From positions 111,289 to 175,288 of the forward strand of contig NZ_PIOB01000010.1 of assembly GCF_002909255.1 (NCBI RefSeq): DNA of 64,000 nucleotides, read 5' to 3'. Made by a program: the position numbers and the translations under genes. The notes below the pieces were generated by a model. It was not told the origin of the DNA and did not search any database. It saw nothing but the letters and a program-made list of their open reading frames with translations. The stretch is from Arenibacter hampyeongensis (lineage in GTDB: Bacteria > Bacteroidota > Bacteroidia > Flavobacteriales > Flavobacteriaceae). Shown here one piece after another: positions 54,845 to 64,000 of the stretch. The number at the start of each line of letters is the position of its first letter. Positions within the stretch are counted from its first letter, which is position 1.

Positions 54845-55711
54845 CTAATTTTGAGTATGAAGTTTAATATAATCTGAGGGAGACATGCCTGTGATTGACT
54901 TAAAATGTCTATTAAAATTTGAAATGTTATTAAAGCCCGACTCATAACAAACCGGGGTTATGTTATTCTTATTTTCTATAAGCAATTTACATGCATACCC
55001 AATTCGTATTTCATTTAAATAGCGTGTAAAGGTTTTTCTGTGGATTCGTTTGAAAAATCTACTGAAGGCCGAGGGGTTCATTTTAGCAATTTCCGCCACA
55101 TCCTTAGAGCCAATAGGTTGGTTGAAATTCTTGAATACAAATTCATAAATTTCATCAAGGCCTTTATTATCCGTTTTATTAAAGGAATTCAAAAACCCAG
55201 GGCTGGACAATAATTGGTATTCCTCATGATTTGCCAATTTGTACAAAATCTCAATAAACTTGATCGTTTTTTCAAATGGCTCCAGGCTATGCAGTTTCTT
55301 AATTTTTTCAATAACCTTAAGGTCGATATTCGAAAATTTTATTCCTTGGGCAGCTCTTTTTATCAATTGCAATATAGGTTTCATCTCTATGGCATCCAAA
55401 AATGCCAACCCTAGGAAGTCCTCCTTAAAATGAATGGCAATGGCTTCCGAAACCAAGTCCGAACCGGCTTCAAAATACAATTCATCATTAAGCCACATAT
55501 GGGGCAGGTTTTTACCGATCAATACAAGATCACCTTCAGAAAATTTTTCAATTCCGTCCCCGATAAAACGGGTCCCTGTACTTTTTGCAATGTAAACCAA
55601 TTCCAATTCCGGGTGATAATGCCAAATTTTTAAGAAATGGGAATAACGATTTTGTGTAACAGTAAAGGAACTGTTCTGTAAACTGGCCCTATTAAGAAGG
55701 TGTAATTTCAT
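54845..55711 (-). CDS. AraC-family regulator of the fucose operon (probable)
   Basis: 288 residues. N-terminal cupin sensor (IWHYHPELELVYIAKSTGTR, FSEGDLVLIGKNLPHMW) to about residue 130; the C-terminal double helix-turn-helix is at about 185-285 (GSKDVAEIAKMNPSAFSRFF, then NITPVCYESGFNNISNFNRH and GMSPSDYIK). It is the usual type of sugar-sensing AraC regulator of Bacteroidota. It lies directly upstream of, and in the same direction as, the dehydratase gene (102 bases) and is divergent from the ECF sigma gene, so both operons could be targets. Its ligand is presumably L-fucose or a pathway intermediate (inference). Confidence 0.92.
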   Translation of the reverse strand: MKLHLLNRASLQNSSFTVTQNRYSHFLKIWHYHPELELVYIAKSTGTRFIGDGIEKFSEGDLVLIGKNLPHMWLNDELYFEAGSDLVSEAIAIHFKEDFLGLAFLDAIEMKPILQLIKRAAQGIKFSNIDLKVIEKIKKLHSLEPFEKTIKFIEILYKLANHEEYQLLSSPGFLNSFNKTDNKGLDEIYEFVFKNFNQPIGSKDVAEIAKMNPSAFSRFFKRIHRKTFTRYLNEIRIGYACKLLIENKNNITPVCYESGFNNISNFNRHFKSITGMSPSDYIKLHTQN

Positions 55712-55815
55712 AAAAAGATAAATAAAAAAAGGCTTAATGAGATTTTAAATATACATCATTTTTTACATGGATTAAATATTGGCAAAAAAAGTATTGCTAA
55801 ATGTTCAATTTTTAG

Positions 55816-55846
55816 TTGAATTGAAAGAAAATTCCCCCTAATTTCG
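55816..55846 (+). promoter_or_regulatory. candidate Bacteroidota promoter for the sigma factor gene
   Basis: TTG at 55816-55818 and TAATTTCG at 55839-55846 (one mismatch to TAnnTTTG), 20 bases apart, the spacing preferred by the Bacteroidota housekeeping sigma factor. About 87 bases before the start codon. Confidence 0.35.
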
Positions 55847-55932
55847 AACGATACCTTTTAAAACTATATATTTCTCAAAAAAAATATCCGTAAATTTTTT
55901 AATAAAATTCTAATCTTGTAATTGTTTTCGAA

Positions 55933-56523
55933 ATGTCAGGACAACCCTTAGACCAGTTATTAGCTTCCTTAGTAAAAGGAAATAGGTCGGCATTCAAGAC
56001 AGTTTTTGAACTGTATGAAAAAAGGTTGTTTTATTTTATACACGCGATAACGAAGTCGGATTATGCCTCGGAAGAGATCCTACAGGAAGTATTTATTAAG
56101 ATTTGGACAAAAAAGGACACCATTGATCTTGATCATAGTTTTGATGCCTTCATTTTTACAATTGCAAAAAATGCGACTTATAACTATTTAAGAAGTATCG
56201 CCAACCAGGAATCCCTTAAGAAGGAATACTGGAAGAACATCAGCTTTTTAAATGAGGAAACAGAAAACACCATTTTACTTGGTGAATACGAGGATATAGT
56301 AAACGATATCCTCCAACAAATCCCCACTCAAAAACGAAGTATTTTCGTATTGTCCAAACAACAAGGCAAAAGCAATGAGGAAATTGCCAATCTTTTGGGG
56401 ATAACACAAAAAACGGTGAAAAACCACCTTTGGAAAACCCTGCAAATCATCAGGACAGAGTTAAAACCTCATATGGCAGACACCATATATATTCTTCTTA
56501 TAAGTCTACTTCTTTCCGCGTAA
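55933..56523 (+). CDS. ECF-type RNA polymerase sigma factor
   Basis: 196 residues. Region 2 at about 10-80 (AFKTVFELYEKRLFYFIHAI, SEEILQEVFIKIWTKKDTI), region 4 at about 125-180 (LQQIPTQKRSIFVLSKQQGK, then NEEIANLLGITQKTVKNHLW). It belongs to the FecI-like sigma factors of Bacteroidota that work with FecR anti-sigma factors and TonB-dependent receptors bearing an STN domain. The next two genes are exactly FecR and an STN-containing SusC, so it most likely drives the susCD operon when substrate binds the receptor. The C-terminal hydrophobic tail (YILLISLLLS) is unusual for a soluble sigma factor. Confidence 0.94.
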   Translation: MSGQPLDQLLASLVKGNRSAFKTVFELYEKRLFYFIHAITKSDYASEEILQEVFIKIWTKKDTIDLDHSFDAFIFTIAKNATYNYLRSIANQESLKKEYWKNISFLNEETENTILLGEYEDIVNDILQQIPTQKRSIFVLSKQQGKSNEEIANLLGITQKTVKNHLWKTLQIIRTELKPHMADTIYILLISLLLSA

Positions 56524-56623
56524 TTTATCTATTTCGCAAAAAATACATTTCCAATTTGGGACTTTATCATTTTTGAGGTGTATTACTTATATAGACCACA
56601 ATAATACTATTAAAATACTGTAG

Positions 56624-57844
56624 ATGCAGAACGAGAATAAATTGGATATGCTCTTCCAGAAATTGGTGGACAATACCATTTCTAAAAAGGAATTGGATTG
56701 TCTAACAGAGCTTATTAACAGCTCGGATCTGGATATAATTAAAAATGAAGTTTGGGCCAAACACTGGGAAAATGTAAAAAATGGAAACCTACCCCATAAG
56801 AAAAGAAAAAATGAGGATTCCAAAATTCTATTGCAGAAAATACTTTTTAAAATAGAAGACCTTGAAAACAAAAAAAAAGTTAGAAATGTAGCTCCTTATA
56901 ACAATATTAAATATTGGTCCGCTATTGCAGCGACCTTATTATTGCTGGCAGGCATATACTTTTTTAACCAAAAAAACACTGAATTGCCTTCTACACCTGT
57001 TGTAATACAACACAATCCAAATTCAGACGCAATTACATTGCAATTGGACAACGGCACCATTGAAACAATCTCTGAAAATGGGAAACGAAAGATTACCACT
57101 ACAAACGGAAATTTGATTGCCTCACAACAGGGAAATTCATTACAATACACAGGCACTGAAACTCAAAACAAACTCGTATACAACACTTTATATGTGCCCT
57201 ATGGTCGCCAATTCGACCTTGTCCTATCCGATGGAACCAAAGTAAAGTTGAATTCTGGAAGCTCCATTAGATATCCAGTAAATTTTCTAGCTGGAGAGGA
57301 AAGGAAAGTGTTCTTAAATGGAGAGGCCTTTTTTGATGTCGCCAAAGACAAGACACACCCTTTTATTGTAAATGCGGACCAAATGAACATAAGGGTATTG
57401 GGTACACAATTTAACCTTTCATACTATCCGGAAGATGAGGACATCAGCACTGTGTTGGTTGAGGGTGCCGTGCTGCTTTACAAAGAAGGTGCCGACATAA
57501 GAACAAACTCTGCCTCCCAGCTGGTCCCTGGACAAAGTGCCGAATGGAACAAAATCAGCAATACGATGACCATAAAGGAAGTGGATACCGATCTCTATAC
57601 CGCATGGGTCGATGGGTATCTTGTGTTTAAGGCCGCCCCCTTTTATAGTATTAGGACAAAATTGGAAAGACACTTCAATATTACCATAGAAGATAAGAGT
57701 GGACGATTGGAAAATCAAATATACACGGCTACATTTAGAAATGAGACCATTATGGAAATCCTGGAAGCTTTTAAAGAAGATACACCCTTTGAATTTATAA
57801 AGGAGGGTTCTAAAATTATAATACTCAATTCAAATACTAATTAA
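56624..57844 (+). CDS. FecR-type anti-sigma factor
   Basis: 406 residues. Cytoplasmic part 1-90 binding the sigma factor, one membrane helix about 103-118 (AAIAATLLLLAGIYFF region), then the periplasmic FecR domain (YVPYGRQFDLVLSDGTKVKL, GEERKVFLNGEAFFDVAKD) and the C-terminal DUF4974-like domain (YSIRTKLERHFNITIEDKSG). It sits between the ECF sigma gene (about 100 bases) and the SusC gene (about 145 bases). Its role is to hold the sigma factor inactive until the STN domain of the loaded receptor signals. Complete. Confidence 0.94.
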   Translation: MQNENKLDMLFQKLVDNTISKKELDCLTELINSSDLDIIKNEVWAKHWENVKNGNLPHKKRKNEDSKILLQKILFKIEDLENKKKVRNVAPYNNIKYWSAIAATLLLLAGIYFFNQKNTELPSTPVVIQHNPNSDAITLQLDNGTIETISENGKRKITTTNGNLIASQQGNSLQYTGTETQNKLVYNTLYVPYGRQFDLVLSDGTKVKLNSGSSIRYPVNFLAGEERKVFLNGEAFFDVAKDKTHPFIVNADQMNIRVLGTQFNLSYYPEDEDISTVLVEGAVLLYKEGADIRTNSASQLVPGQSAEWNKISNTMTIKEVDTDLYTAWVDGYLVFKAAPFYSIRTKLERHFNITIEDKSGRLENQIYTATFRNETIMEILEAFKEDTPFEFIKEGSKIIILNSNTN

Positions 57845-57990
57845 AAAAAGAATGCCAATGAAAATAAAATAAAACCATGTGCACTAAAAAATCACTTTTA
57901 CAAAAAAACCGGAAAATGTTGGCGCATTCCCCGGCATAAGAAAGTGATATAAACAAATGAAATGTTTAATCACCAAACCTTTACAAAAGT

Positions 57991-60900
57991 ATGAAAAAAT
58001 TAAATTTAGTCGGGCCTTTCCATGCGGATTGGCTAAGCAAACATCATTTAAAGATGAAACTAACAACTCTTTTACTAATAGTTTCTCTGTTTAAAATTCA
58101 GGCCAACACGTACGGACAGAACACAAAAATTACATTAAACCTTAAAAACGTTAGCGTTCAACAGGTTTTTAATGAAATTGAGTCACTCTCGGATTTTAGG
58201 TTTCTGTACAATCATGAAAAGGTCAATTTAGGGAGAACTGTTTCCGTTAACGTGAATAAAGAGCCCATTTCAAATATTTTGGAAGATTTATTTGAAGCTA
58301 CGGATATTTATTTCAGCGTCAAGAACAAGCAGATTATTTTAAAAACGGGCAAAACAAATAAATCCATTGCCCCAATAAATAATACCGTTGAACAACAAAC
58401 TGTAAGCGGAACCATTAGCGATTCGGACGGCAACCCCTTACCTGGGGCGAACATTGTGGAAAAAGGGACCACTAATGGGGTTACAGCCGATTTTGACGGT
58501 AATTTTTCACTTGATGTGGCCAATGAGAATGCAACCCTAGTTATTTCCTACATAGGATTTGCATCCAAAGAAGTACCGCTTAATGGACAAACTACCATAA
58601 TGGTAAATTTGGAAGAAAGTGCCGCTGGTTTGGACGAAGTAGTCTTGATCGGGTATGGTTCACAAAAGAAAAGTGACCTCACCGGTGCAGTGGGCTCCAT
58701 TAAGTCCGAAGAATTGGCGGAAAGACCGGCATCTTCATTGAACCAGGCCATGGCCGGTAAGGTAGCAGGTGTGAACATAACCTCCGGTTCTGGACGACCA
58801 GGAGGTAGAACCGTAGTGCGAATCCGTGGTAATACCTCGGTAAGTATCGCCAATACCCCACTCTATGTAATAGATGGTGTTATCCTAAATGCGACCGGTT
58901 TATCTAACGGAAGTACCCCTATAGATTACCTGAATCCCAATGATATCGCATCCATTGAAATTTTAAAAGATGCTTCCGCGACAGCAATATATGGAGCCAG
59001 GGGCGCCAATGGTGTGATTCTTGTATCTACTAAAAAAGGAACAACTTCTGGTGAAACACGTCTTAATTACGATGTGGATTTCAGTATAGGAACTTTACCT
59101 AAAAAGCTTAATCTGTTGAATTCAGAAGAGTTTCTTCGTGTTGAGGAAATTGCATATGCCAATGCTGAAAAATTTGACCCGGATGGATGGGCAGGTGGAA
59201 GATATACCGACCCTAGATTAAAGAGAACCGACCCAAGGCTTTTTGATGGCAGTGGTAATCCACTTTATGATACCGATTGGCAAGATGAAGCCATTAGGGA
59301 TGCTATTACCCAAAATCACCAACTTTCATTTACAGGTGGTAACCAAAAATCCAATTTTGGACTGTTTATGGGTTTTAGGGATGAAGAAGGACTTATTGTG
59401 GAATCATGGCTGAAGCGCTATTCAGGTAGATTTACTTTGGATACCGATGTTACCGACTGGTTAAAAGTTGGGGGCAGCCTAAGCTACAACGACCAAGACG
59501 AAAAGCAAGTAGACCAACTAGGAGGCGGTGGTATTACCACCATGCGTCAAGTATATGAGGCCCTACCTATTATACCGGTCCGTTATGAGGATGGCACTTG
59601 GGGATCTAACATACACTATCCTGGAATGGAAGGTGGTGGCAGCCCAGTGGCGGTTGCGAATGATCGTAGATATTACCTCAAGACCCAGACCGTTTTGGGT
59701 AGCTTCTACGGCGATATTAAATTCAATAAGAACCTTCAATTACGAACTACCTTAGGAACCAATATCATTAACCAAAGAAACGATTATTACGGTGGTAAGG
59801 ACCTAAGATATATAGCCTTGCCCGATGGTGCCGCAAGTGTCTCAAACTCACGTTATAATTCTTGGCAATTTGAAAACTATTTGACCTATAACAAAGATTT
59901 TGACAGCAATAATTCCTTAACGGCCATGGCAGGACTTTCCTGGCAACATGTTGATCAATTCAGTTCACTGGCATCGACCCGAGGATTTGCCGATGACTTT
60001 TATGGCTTTAACAACCTTGGTGCAGGGTCTAACCCCCAGACACCAACGTCGAGCAAAATTGCTTACGGGCTAAACTCATATTTTGGGCGTGTCAACTATA
60101 ACTACATGAACAAATATTTGTTGACACTTACAGGTAGAGCCGACGGATCTTCTAAATTTGGACCAGAAAATCAGTTTGCCTTTTTCCCATCGGCTGCATT
60201 GGCCTGGAGGGCTTCCGAAGAGGATTTTCTCTCACAGAACGAAACCATTTCCAATCTTAAAATTAGGGCTAGTTATGGTACAACAGGTAACTCTGAATTA
60301 CCAGCTTACCAAGGATTAGCCGGCTTGACCAATGGTTCGGTAATTTTTAATGGCGCCCGCTCGGCTTATACTGTCCCTGGGCGTATGGCCAATCCAGATT
60401 TAAAATGGGAAAAAACGGAACAGGTAGATGCCGGTATTGAATTAGGCCTGTTCAATAATCGTATCGGGTTAGAGCTCGATGTGTACCGAAAATTGACTTC
60501 CGATATGCTCCTTAATGCTCCGGTTCCATCTTCAAGTGGTTTTACCAATGTATTTAGAAATGTTGGAAGTTTGGAAAACAAGGGTATAGAAATTAATTTG
60601 AATACTGTCAATTTTGATAATGAACTATTTGGATGGAACAGTAACTTCAATATTTCAATCAATAAAAACGAAGTAACTGCACTTTCAGGAGGTTCCGATA
60701 TTTTCTTGGGGTCTACCTTGATCCGCGTTGGCGAACCTGTAGGTACATTCTTCGGATATATTGATGAAGGTACGTGGAACACCGATGAGGCAGCCCAGGC
60801 AGCTATCTATGATAGATTACCAGGTGATATCAAATACCGTGATCTTAACAATGATGGGGCCATCAATAGTGATGACCGTGCCATCATTGGAAAAGGTATT

Positions 60901-61398
60901 GCCGACGGTTTTGGAACCTTTTCAAATACCTTCAGATATGGAAATCTTGAGCTACTGGTAGACTTGCAGTTTCAATATGGCAATAGTGTAATGTACCGTG
61001 ACGAACACTCTGCCGAAGACCGTCAAACAATTGCAAATAGCTTCGCGACCGTCTTAAATGCGTGGACTCCGGATAATCAAGATACCGATATTGCCCAGAT
61101 AAGACCAATTGCTGCTGGATATGACACCAACAACGATTCAGGAAAGTTAAAGGATGCTTCTTTTTTAAGAGGAAGAAATTTAATGCTTTCCTATGTCTTC
61201 AAACCTGAATTGGTAGAGCGTTTACACTTGAATCGTCTTAGGGTATATACCTCGGTGCAGAACTTTTTTGTAGCCACGAAATATCCAGGGTACGACCCTG
61301 AAAGTTCGAATGGTGGCGGAGCTTTCGATCAAGGATTCTCTCTTTATGATTATCCAAGACCTCGAACTTTTATGCTAGGATTAAATGTTGGACTATAA
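57991..61398 (+). CDS. SusC-like TonB-dependent receptor with STN signalling domain
   Basis: 1135-residue outer-membrane transporter for oligosaccharides. The signal peptide lies at about 22-43 (MKLTTLLLIVSLFKIQANTY); the extra N-terminal 21 residues are common in Flavobacteriaceae, and the start could be the ATG at 58054. STN domain about 45-125 (ITLNLKNVSVQQVFNEIESL, SVNVNKEPISNILEDLFEAT), a carboxypeptidase-regulatory-like domain about 135-215 (VSGTISDSDGNPLPGANIVE), then the plug (VVLIGYGSQKKSDLTGAVGS) and the barrel to the C-terminal Leu. The STN domain links it to the FecR/sigma pair upstream. SusD follows. It is the only SusC in the window, so it must import the substrate of the 28-kb operon (inference). 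Confidence 0.97.
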   Translation: MKKLNLVGPFHADWLSKHHLKMKLTTLLLIVSLFKIQANTYGQNTKITLNLKNVSVQQVFNEIESLSDFRFLYNHEKVNLGRTVSVNVNKEPISNILEDLFEATDIYFSVKNKQIILKTGKTNKSIAPINNTVEQQTVSGTISDSDGNPLPGANIVEKGTTNGVTADFDGNFSLDVANENATLVISYIGFASKEVPLNGQTTIMVNLEESAAGLDEVVLIGYGSQKKSDLTGAVGSIKSEELAERPASSLNQAMAGKVAGVNITSGSGRPGGRTVVRIRGNTSVSIANTPLYVIDGVILNATGLSNGSTPIDYLNPNDIASIEILKDASATAIYGARGANGVILVSTKKGTTSGETRLNYDVDFSIGTLPKKLNLLNSEEFLRVEEIAYANAEKFDPDGWAGGRYTDPRLKRTDPRLFDGSGNPLYDTDWQDEAIRDAITQNHQLSFTGGNQKSNFGLFMGFRDEEGLIVESWLKRYSGRFTLDTDVTDWLKVGGSLSYNDQDEKQVDQLGGGGITTMRQVYEALPIIPVRYEDGTWGSNIHYPGMEGGGSPVAVANDRRYYLKTQTVLGSFYGDIKFNKNLQLRTTLGTNIINQRNDYYGGKDLRYIALPDGAASVSNSRYNSWQFENYLTYNKDFDSNNSLTAMAGLSWQHVDQFSSLASTRGFADDFYGFNNLGAGSNPQTPTSSKIAYGLNSYFGRVNYNYMNKYLLTLTGRADGSSKFGPENQFAFFPSAALAWRASEEDFLSQNETISNLKIRASYGTTGNSELPAYQGLAGLTNGSVIFNGARSAYTVPGRMANPDLKWEKTEQVDAGIELGLFNNRIGLELDVYRKLTSDMLLNAPVPSSSGFTNVFRNVGSLENKGIEINLNTVNFDNELFGWNSNFNISINKNEVTALSGGSDIFLGSTLIRVGEPVGTFFGYIDEGTWNTDEAAQAAIYDRLPGDIKYRDLNNDGAINSDDRAIIGKGIADGFGTFSNTFRYGNLELLVDLQFQYGNSVMYRDEHSAEDRQTIANSFATVLNAWTPDNQDTDIAQIRPIAAGYDTNNDSGKLKDASFLRGRNLMLSYVFKPELVERLHLNRLRVYTSVQNFFVATKYPGYDPESSNGGGAFDQGFSLYDYPRPRTFMLGLNVGL

Positions 61399-61417
61399 CC
61401 ATATAAAAGATAAAAAA

Positions 61418-62926
61418 ATGAAAATCTATAAAAACTTTATAAGAGCTATAGCCGTCGTAACCGCAATATCAAGCATTACGGCATGTAGTAATTTTTTGGA
61501 TGAAGAAGATGAATCCAACTTCACATCCGACACTTACTTTACCACGGCTGCACATGCCCAGAGTGCCGTTAATGGGGCATATGAACCATTGATTTCAATT
61601 ACCAATAGTGGTTTTGGCGGAGGCACATGGATGATGTTAGAGTTTGCCACAGGCTTGGCCAACACCTCCTTAGGGCAGGCTACCAACATTTATTTGGTAA
61701 AGGATTTAATTAATAATTCGGACAATGGATATGGAAGCAGTTTCTGGACCGGATATTATTTAGGCATCTCAAGGGCCAACTTGGCAATTGAAAAAATACC
61801 TGAAATAAATATGGACGAAGCATTAAAGAAGAAGTATTTGGCGGAAGCGAAATTCTTTAGAGCCTACTATTATTTTGGCTTGGTACGCATGTTCGGAAAC
61901 ATTCCCATCATCACCAATTCGGTAGATTTGGGGTCGGAGCAATTGTACCCTGAACAATCTTCGCCAGAAGCGGTCTATGACTTAATTGTTAGCGATCTTA
62001 CAGAAGCCGAAAGTGCTGGCCTAGCTTGGAGGGATCTATCTGGTAGAGTGTCTCTGGGCGCAGTTAAAACCCTATTGGCAGATGTATATTTGACCATGGC
62101 AGGCTACCCCCTCCAAAAAACAGAGAATTACGCGCTTGCCGCTGCCAAGGCTAAAGAAGTCATTGATTCGGACGTGTTTGCCATTTTTGACACCTATGAC
62201 GAATTACATGACCCTGCCACTAAGAACACAGGGGAATACATCTTTATGACCCAATTCGCGGCAGGTATTCAAGATGGAAACTGGCAGCCGGGAATTTTAC
62301 CATATAACTTGGGAATTTCGGCCTATTCGGCACAAACCGGGGGTATCTTTTCCACAAATGAGTTTGTAGCCTCCTACGAGGTGGGGGATAAACGGGCGGA
62401 AGAAAAGCAATTCTATTTTAACAGTTATACTTTAGATGCCGATCGCAACACCAGTGTCAATCTTGGAGCCCCGTATATCTTTAAGCATTTTGATATTGCA
62501 GCGCAAGAAGGAAGCGCCCAATCTGACTTGAATTGGTGCCTATATCGCTATGCCGATGTATTACTGATGTATGCGGAAGCAGCTAATGAAGCTGAAAGTG
62601 GACCTTCAACTGAGGCATATGATGCTGTGAACGAGATCAGGCAACGTGCTGAACTGTTGGATTTGACCGGTCTTTCACAGGCCGCCTTTAGAGATGCTGT
62701 ACAGATAGAGCGAATTCATGAGTTGAGTTTTGAAAATAAAACATGGTATGACATGGTGAGATGGAGAAAAGCGTATAACCCTGAAACCAATGTATTGGAA
62801 GATTTTGTGGGCCATAACTTTTCTTACTTGCCAAATAAAGCGCTAACAGCGAGAGAACTATTGTTTCCGATACCAACATCTGAAATGCAGAACAACCCGA
62901 ATCTAGTACAAAATACGGGCTACTAA
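61418..62926 (+). CDS. SusD-like surface glycan-binding lipoprotein
   Basis: About 502 residues from the ATG at 61418, which starts a lipoprotein signal (ISSITACSNF, Cys23). A start at 61385 overlapping susC by 14 bases is also open but would put 11 polar residues in front of the signal. Helical TPR-like SusD fold: AHAQSAVNGAYEPLISI near the N-terminus, YLAEAKFFRAYYYFGLVRMF, and the C-terminal RIHELSFENKTWYDMVRW. It forms the lid of the SusC transporter and captures oligosaccharide outside the cell. A clear terminator hairpin follows at 63043-63074. Confidence 0.96.
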   Translation: MKIYKNFIRAIAVVTAISSITACSNFLDEEDESNFTSDTYFTTAAHAQSAVNGAYEPLISITNSGFGGGTWMMLEFATGLANTSLGQATNIYLVKDLINNSDNGYGSSFWTGYYLGISRANLAIEKIPEINMDEALKKKYLAEAKFFRAYYYFGLVRMFGNIPIITNSVDLGSEQLYPEQSSPEAVYDLIVSDLTEAESAGLAWRDLSGRVSLGAVKTLLADVYLTMAGYPLQKTENYALAAAKAKEVIDSDVFAIFDTYDELHDPATKNTGEYIFMTQFAAGIQDGNWQPGILPYNLGISAYSAQTGGIFSTNEFVASYEVGDKRAEEKQFYFNSYTLDADRNTSVNLGAPYIFKHFDIAAQEGSAQSDLNWCLYRYADVLLMYAEAANEAESGPSTEAYDAVNEIRQRAELLDLTGLSQAAFRDAVQIERIHELSFENKTWYDMVRWRKAYNPETNVLEDFVGHNFSYLPNKALTARELLFPIPTSEMQNNPNLVQNTGY

Positions 62927-63042
62927 CTAATGTTGCCCTGAAAATGACTCAAATATGGTATTCAAAAAAGGCCATAAAGCTTTTCAGTAATTATTATACA
63001 ATTCTTGAAGCCCAAAAGCATCAAGAACCAAGGTAACTAAAC

Positions 63043-63074
63043 AAGACACGGGCAGGAAATTCCACCCGTGTCTT
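63043..63074 (+). terminator. rho-independent terminator after susCD
   Basis: AAGACACGGG (63043-63052) pairs perfectly with CCCGTGTCTT (63065-63074), loop of 12, then a short T-rich run (TTTGTTTA). About 115 bases past the SusD stop. Ends the sigma/FecR/SusCD transcript. Confidence 0.85.
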
Positions 63075-63597
63075 TGTTTATAGATAGTTATATCTAGAAG
63101 GTCTTAACACAATTAACACTACTCAAGCTTACTGGATAGGTAAGCATGATTCCATATCAACCCCTATAACCTTTGTGCAATCAATCCAATTATATTGACG
63201 ATTAAATTTCCAAATGTAGTTATCTAAACCCATCGCTATTTAAGGTCCTGGAAGTACAAATCAGGGAAAATTGAAATGTACCTTTAGGAAATAAATCCCA
63301 AACCATTTAGAATGGCTTTAAAAAACTGCTTTTAGCTTAGGACAAATCCAACATTTAGTCTTTCATAATTATTATCCGTATTTAAGATATATACCATAAA
63401 ACGTACTACTATGTCAAAAATGCAAAAAAAATATCAGTGTTTGTCAGTTAATTGGTAGCGAACCAACAACTAACCACTTATCTTGCATTAGATTTCATAA
63501 GCGAAATTAATTGTTAAAATATTAGAGTTTTAAAGTTTCAGGTTCACTCCAAGTTCCTCTAAATGGACCTGATAAAGATTGAGTTGAGTTAGTTTTG
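63075..63597. other. gene-free region, possible small RNA
   Basis: 523 bases with no ORF of note. It holds a hairpin TCAGGTTC (63538-63545) with GGACCTGA (63565-63572) just upstream of the second terminator. No tRNA or known RNA family recognised. Confidence 0.4.
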
Positions 63598-63634
63598 AAA
63601 AATCCGGATACCGTTTAGGTTCCGGATTTTTTTT
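63598..63634 (+). terminator. strong rho-independent terminator without a gene
   Basis: AAAAATCCGGA (63598-63608) pairs with TCCGGATTTTT (63621-63631), loop of 12, followed by more T residues and then G. There is no plus-strand gene between the first terminator and this one, so it may end a small RNA. Confidence 0.75.
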
Positions 63635-63877
63635 GTCAAGTCGTAAAGATTATGCAGTTGTACTATGGATCATGCTTATTTGTTGTGTTTCTTCAAAAAT
63701 TAGGATGAACATAATATTTCGTGTTTTTTGATTTTAGCTTTATTTATTGGGCAAAATCGGATGAAATTATTATTAAAATTATTCTTTCATTTTACTCAAG
63801 TGGTTTTTATTGTTTTTAATTGGATTTCGTGAATCTTCAATTTCTTTGCTGTCCAAAGAAACCGACGCAGGAGGTTT

Positions 63878-64000
63878 ATGAATACCTTATTCCAAAATAA
63901 ACAGGCAATGAATAAAACGAAACCGCAGGTTCACGAATTCATATTTAAGAAAATAACCGGCCATGAGCTAAACAAAAGAAAAGACCCTTCTTCACTAGGT
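63878..64000 (+). CDS. partial ORF at window edge
   Basis: ATG at 63878-63880, open to the last base (41 codons), starting MNTLFQNKQAMNKTKPQVHE. It is preceded by AGGAGG five bases upstream, an unusually strong Shine-Dalgarno for this group. The protein is basic and not recognised; the rest lies outside the window. Confidence 0.35.
   Translation, partial: MNTLFQNKQAMNKTKPQVHEFIFKKITGHELNKRKDPSSLG

Noticed and set aside
61385..61417. SusD start overlapping the end of susC
   Set aside because: It would place polar residues in front of the lipoprotein signal; the ATG at 61418 gives a normal signal peptide.
63411..63458. 15-codon ORF starting MSKMQKK
   Set aside because: Too short, no ribosome binding site and no similarity recognised.

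Overview
The window looks like part of a marine Flavobacteriaceae chromosome (Bacteroidota, in the Zobellia/Maribacter/Arenibacter range; the genus is a guess). The evidence is the SusC/SusD pair, a FecR-type anti-sigma factor with an ECF sigma factor, AT-rich DNA, matches to the Bacteroidota TAnnTTTG promoter element, and many secreted sulfatases. Most of it is a very large locus for degrading a sulfated, acetylated, L-fucose-rich glycan (fucoidan-like), together with the genes that use the released fucose.

Layout. 1-3906: left flank with a partial aldo/keto reductase, an AraC regulator, a degenerate ORF, an IntDOT-like tyrosine recombinase and tRNA-Arg(CCU). 4183-7717: ribulokinase-type kinase and L-fucose isomerase. 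7718-8507: non-coding stretch with a 57-bp direct repeat and several hairpins. 8508-21202 (+): four sialidase-fold beta-propeller proteins, a Tat-exported M14 carboxypeptidase-like protein, an SSS symporter, an FAD oxidoreductase and two sulfatases. 21271-26326: a sulfatase (-), a frameshifted DHDPS/NAL-family remnant, a second SSS symporter and a LacI regulator. 26455-54742 (-): 18 co-directional genes with hydrolases (three GH29, of which one is fused to a GH43-like propeller; GH95; GH31; a GH141-like beta-helix with a PDZ domain), two sulfatases, two esterases (one with three catalytic domains), the FucP transporter, a mutarotase and the oxidative fucose pathway. 54845-62926: AraC regulator (-), then ECF sigma factor, FecR, SusC with an STN domain, and SusD (+). 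62927-64000: two terminators, a possible small RNA and a partial ORF.

How it fits together. SusC/SusD import sulfated oligosaccharides. Five formylglycine-type sulfatases, the esterases and the fucosidases strip them to L-fucose. FucP takes fucose into the cytoplasm. There it can be oxidised by a fucose dehydrogenase, L-fuconate dehydratase, a 2-keto-3-deoxyfuconate dehydrogenase and a diketo-acid hydrolase to pyruvate and L-lactate, and an FMN L-lactate dehydrogenase turns the lactate into pyruvate. An L-fuconolactonase was not found. The isomerase/kinase pair at the left gives a second possible route, but no fuculose-phosphate aldolase is present, so it may instead act on D-arabinose/D-ribulose. 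Control probably involves the sigma/FecR/STN relay, an AraC protein and a LacI protein. All functional calls rest on reading motifs by eye; no database search was run.
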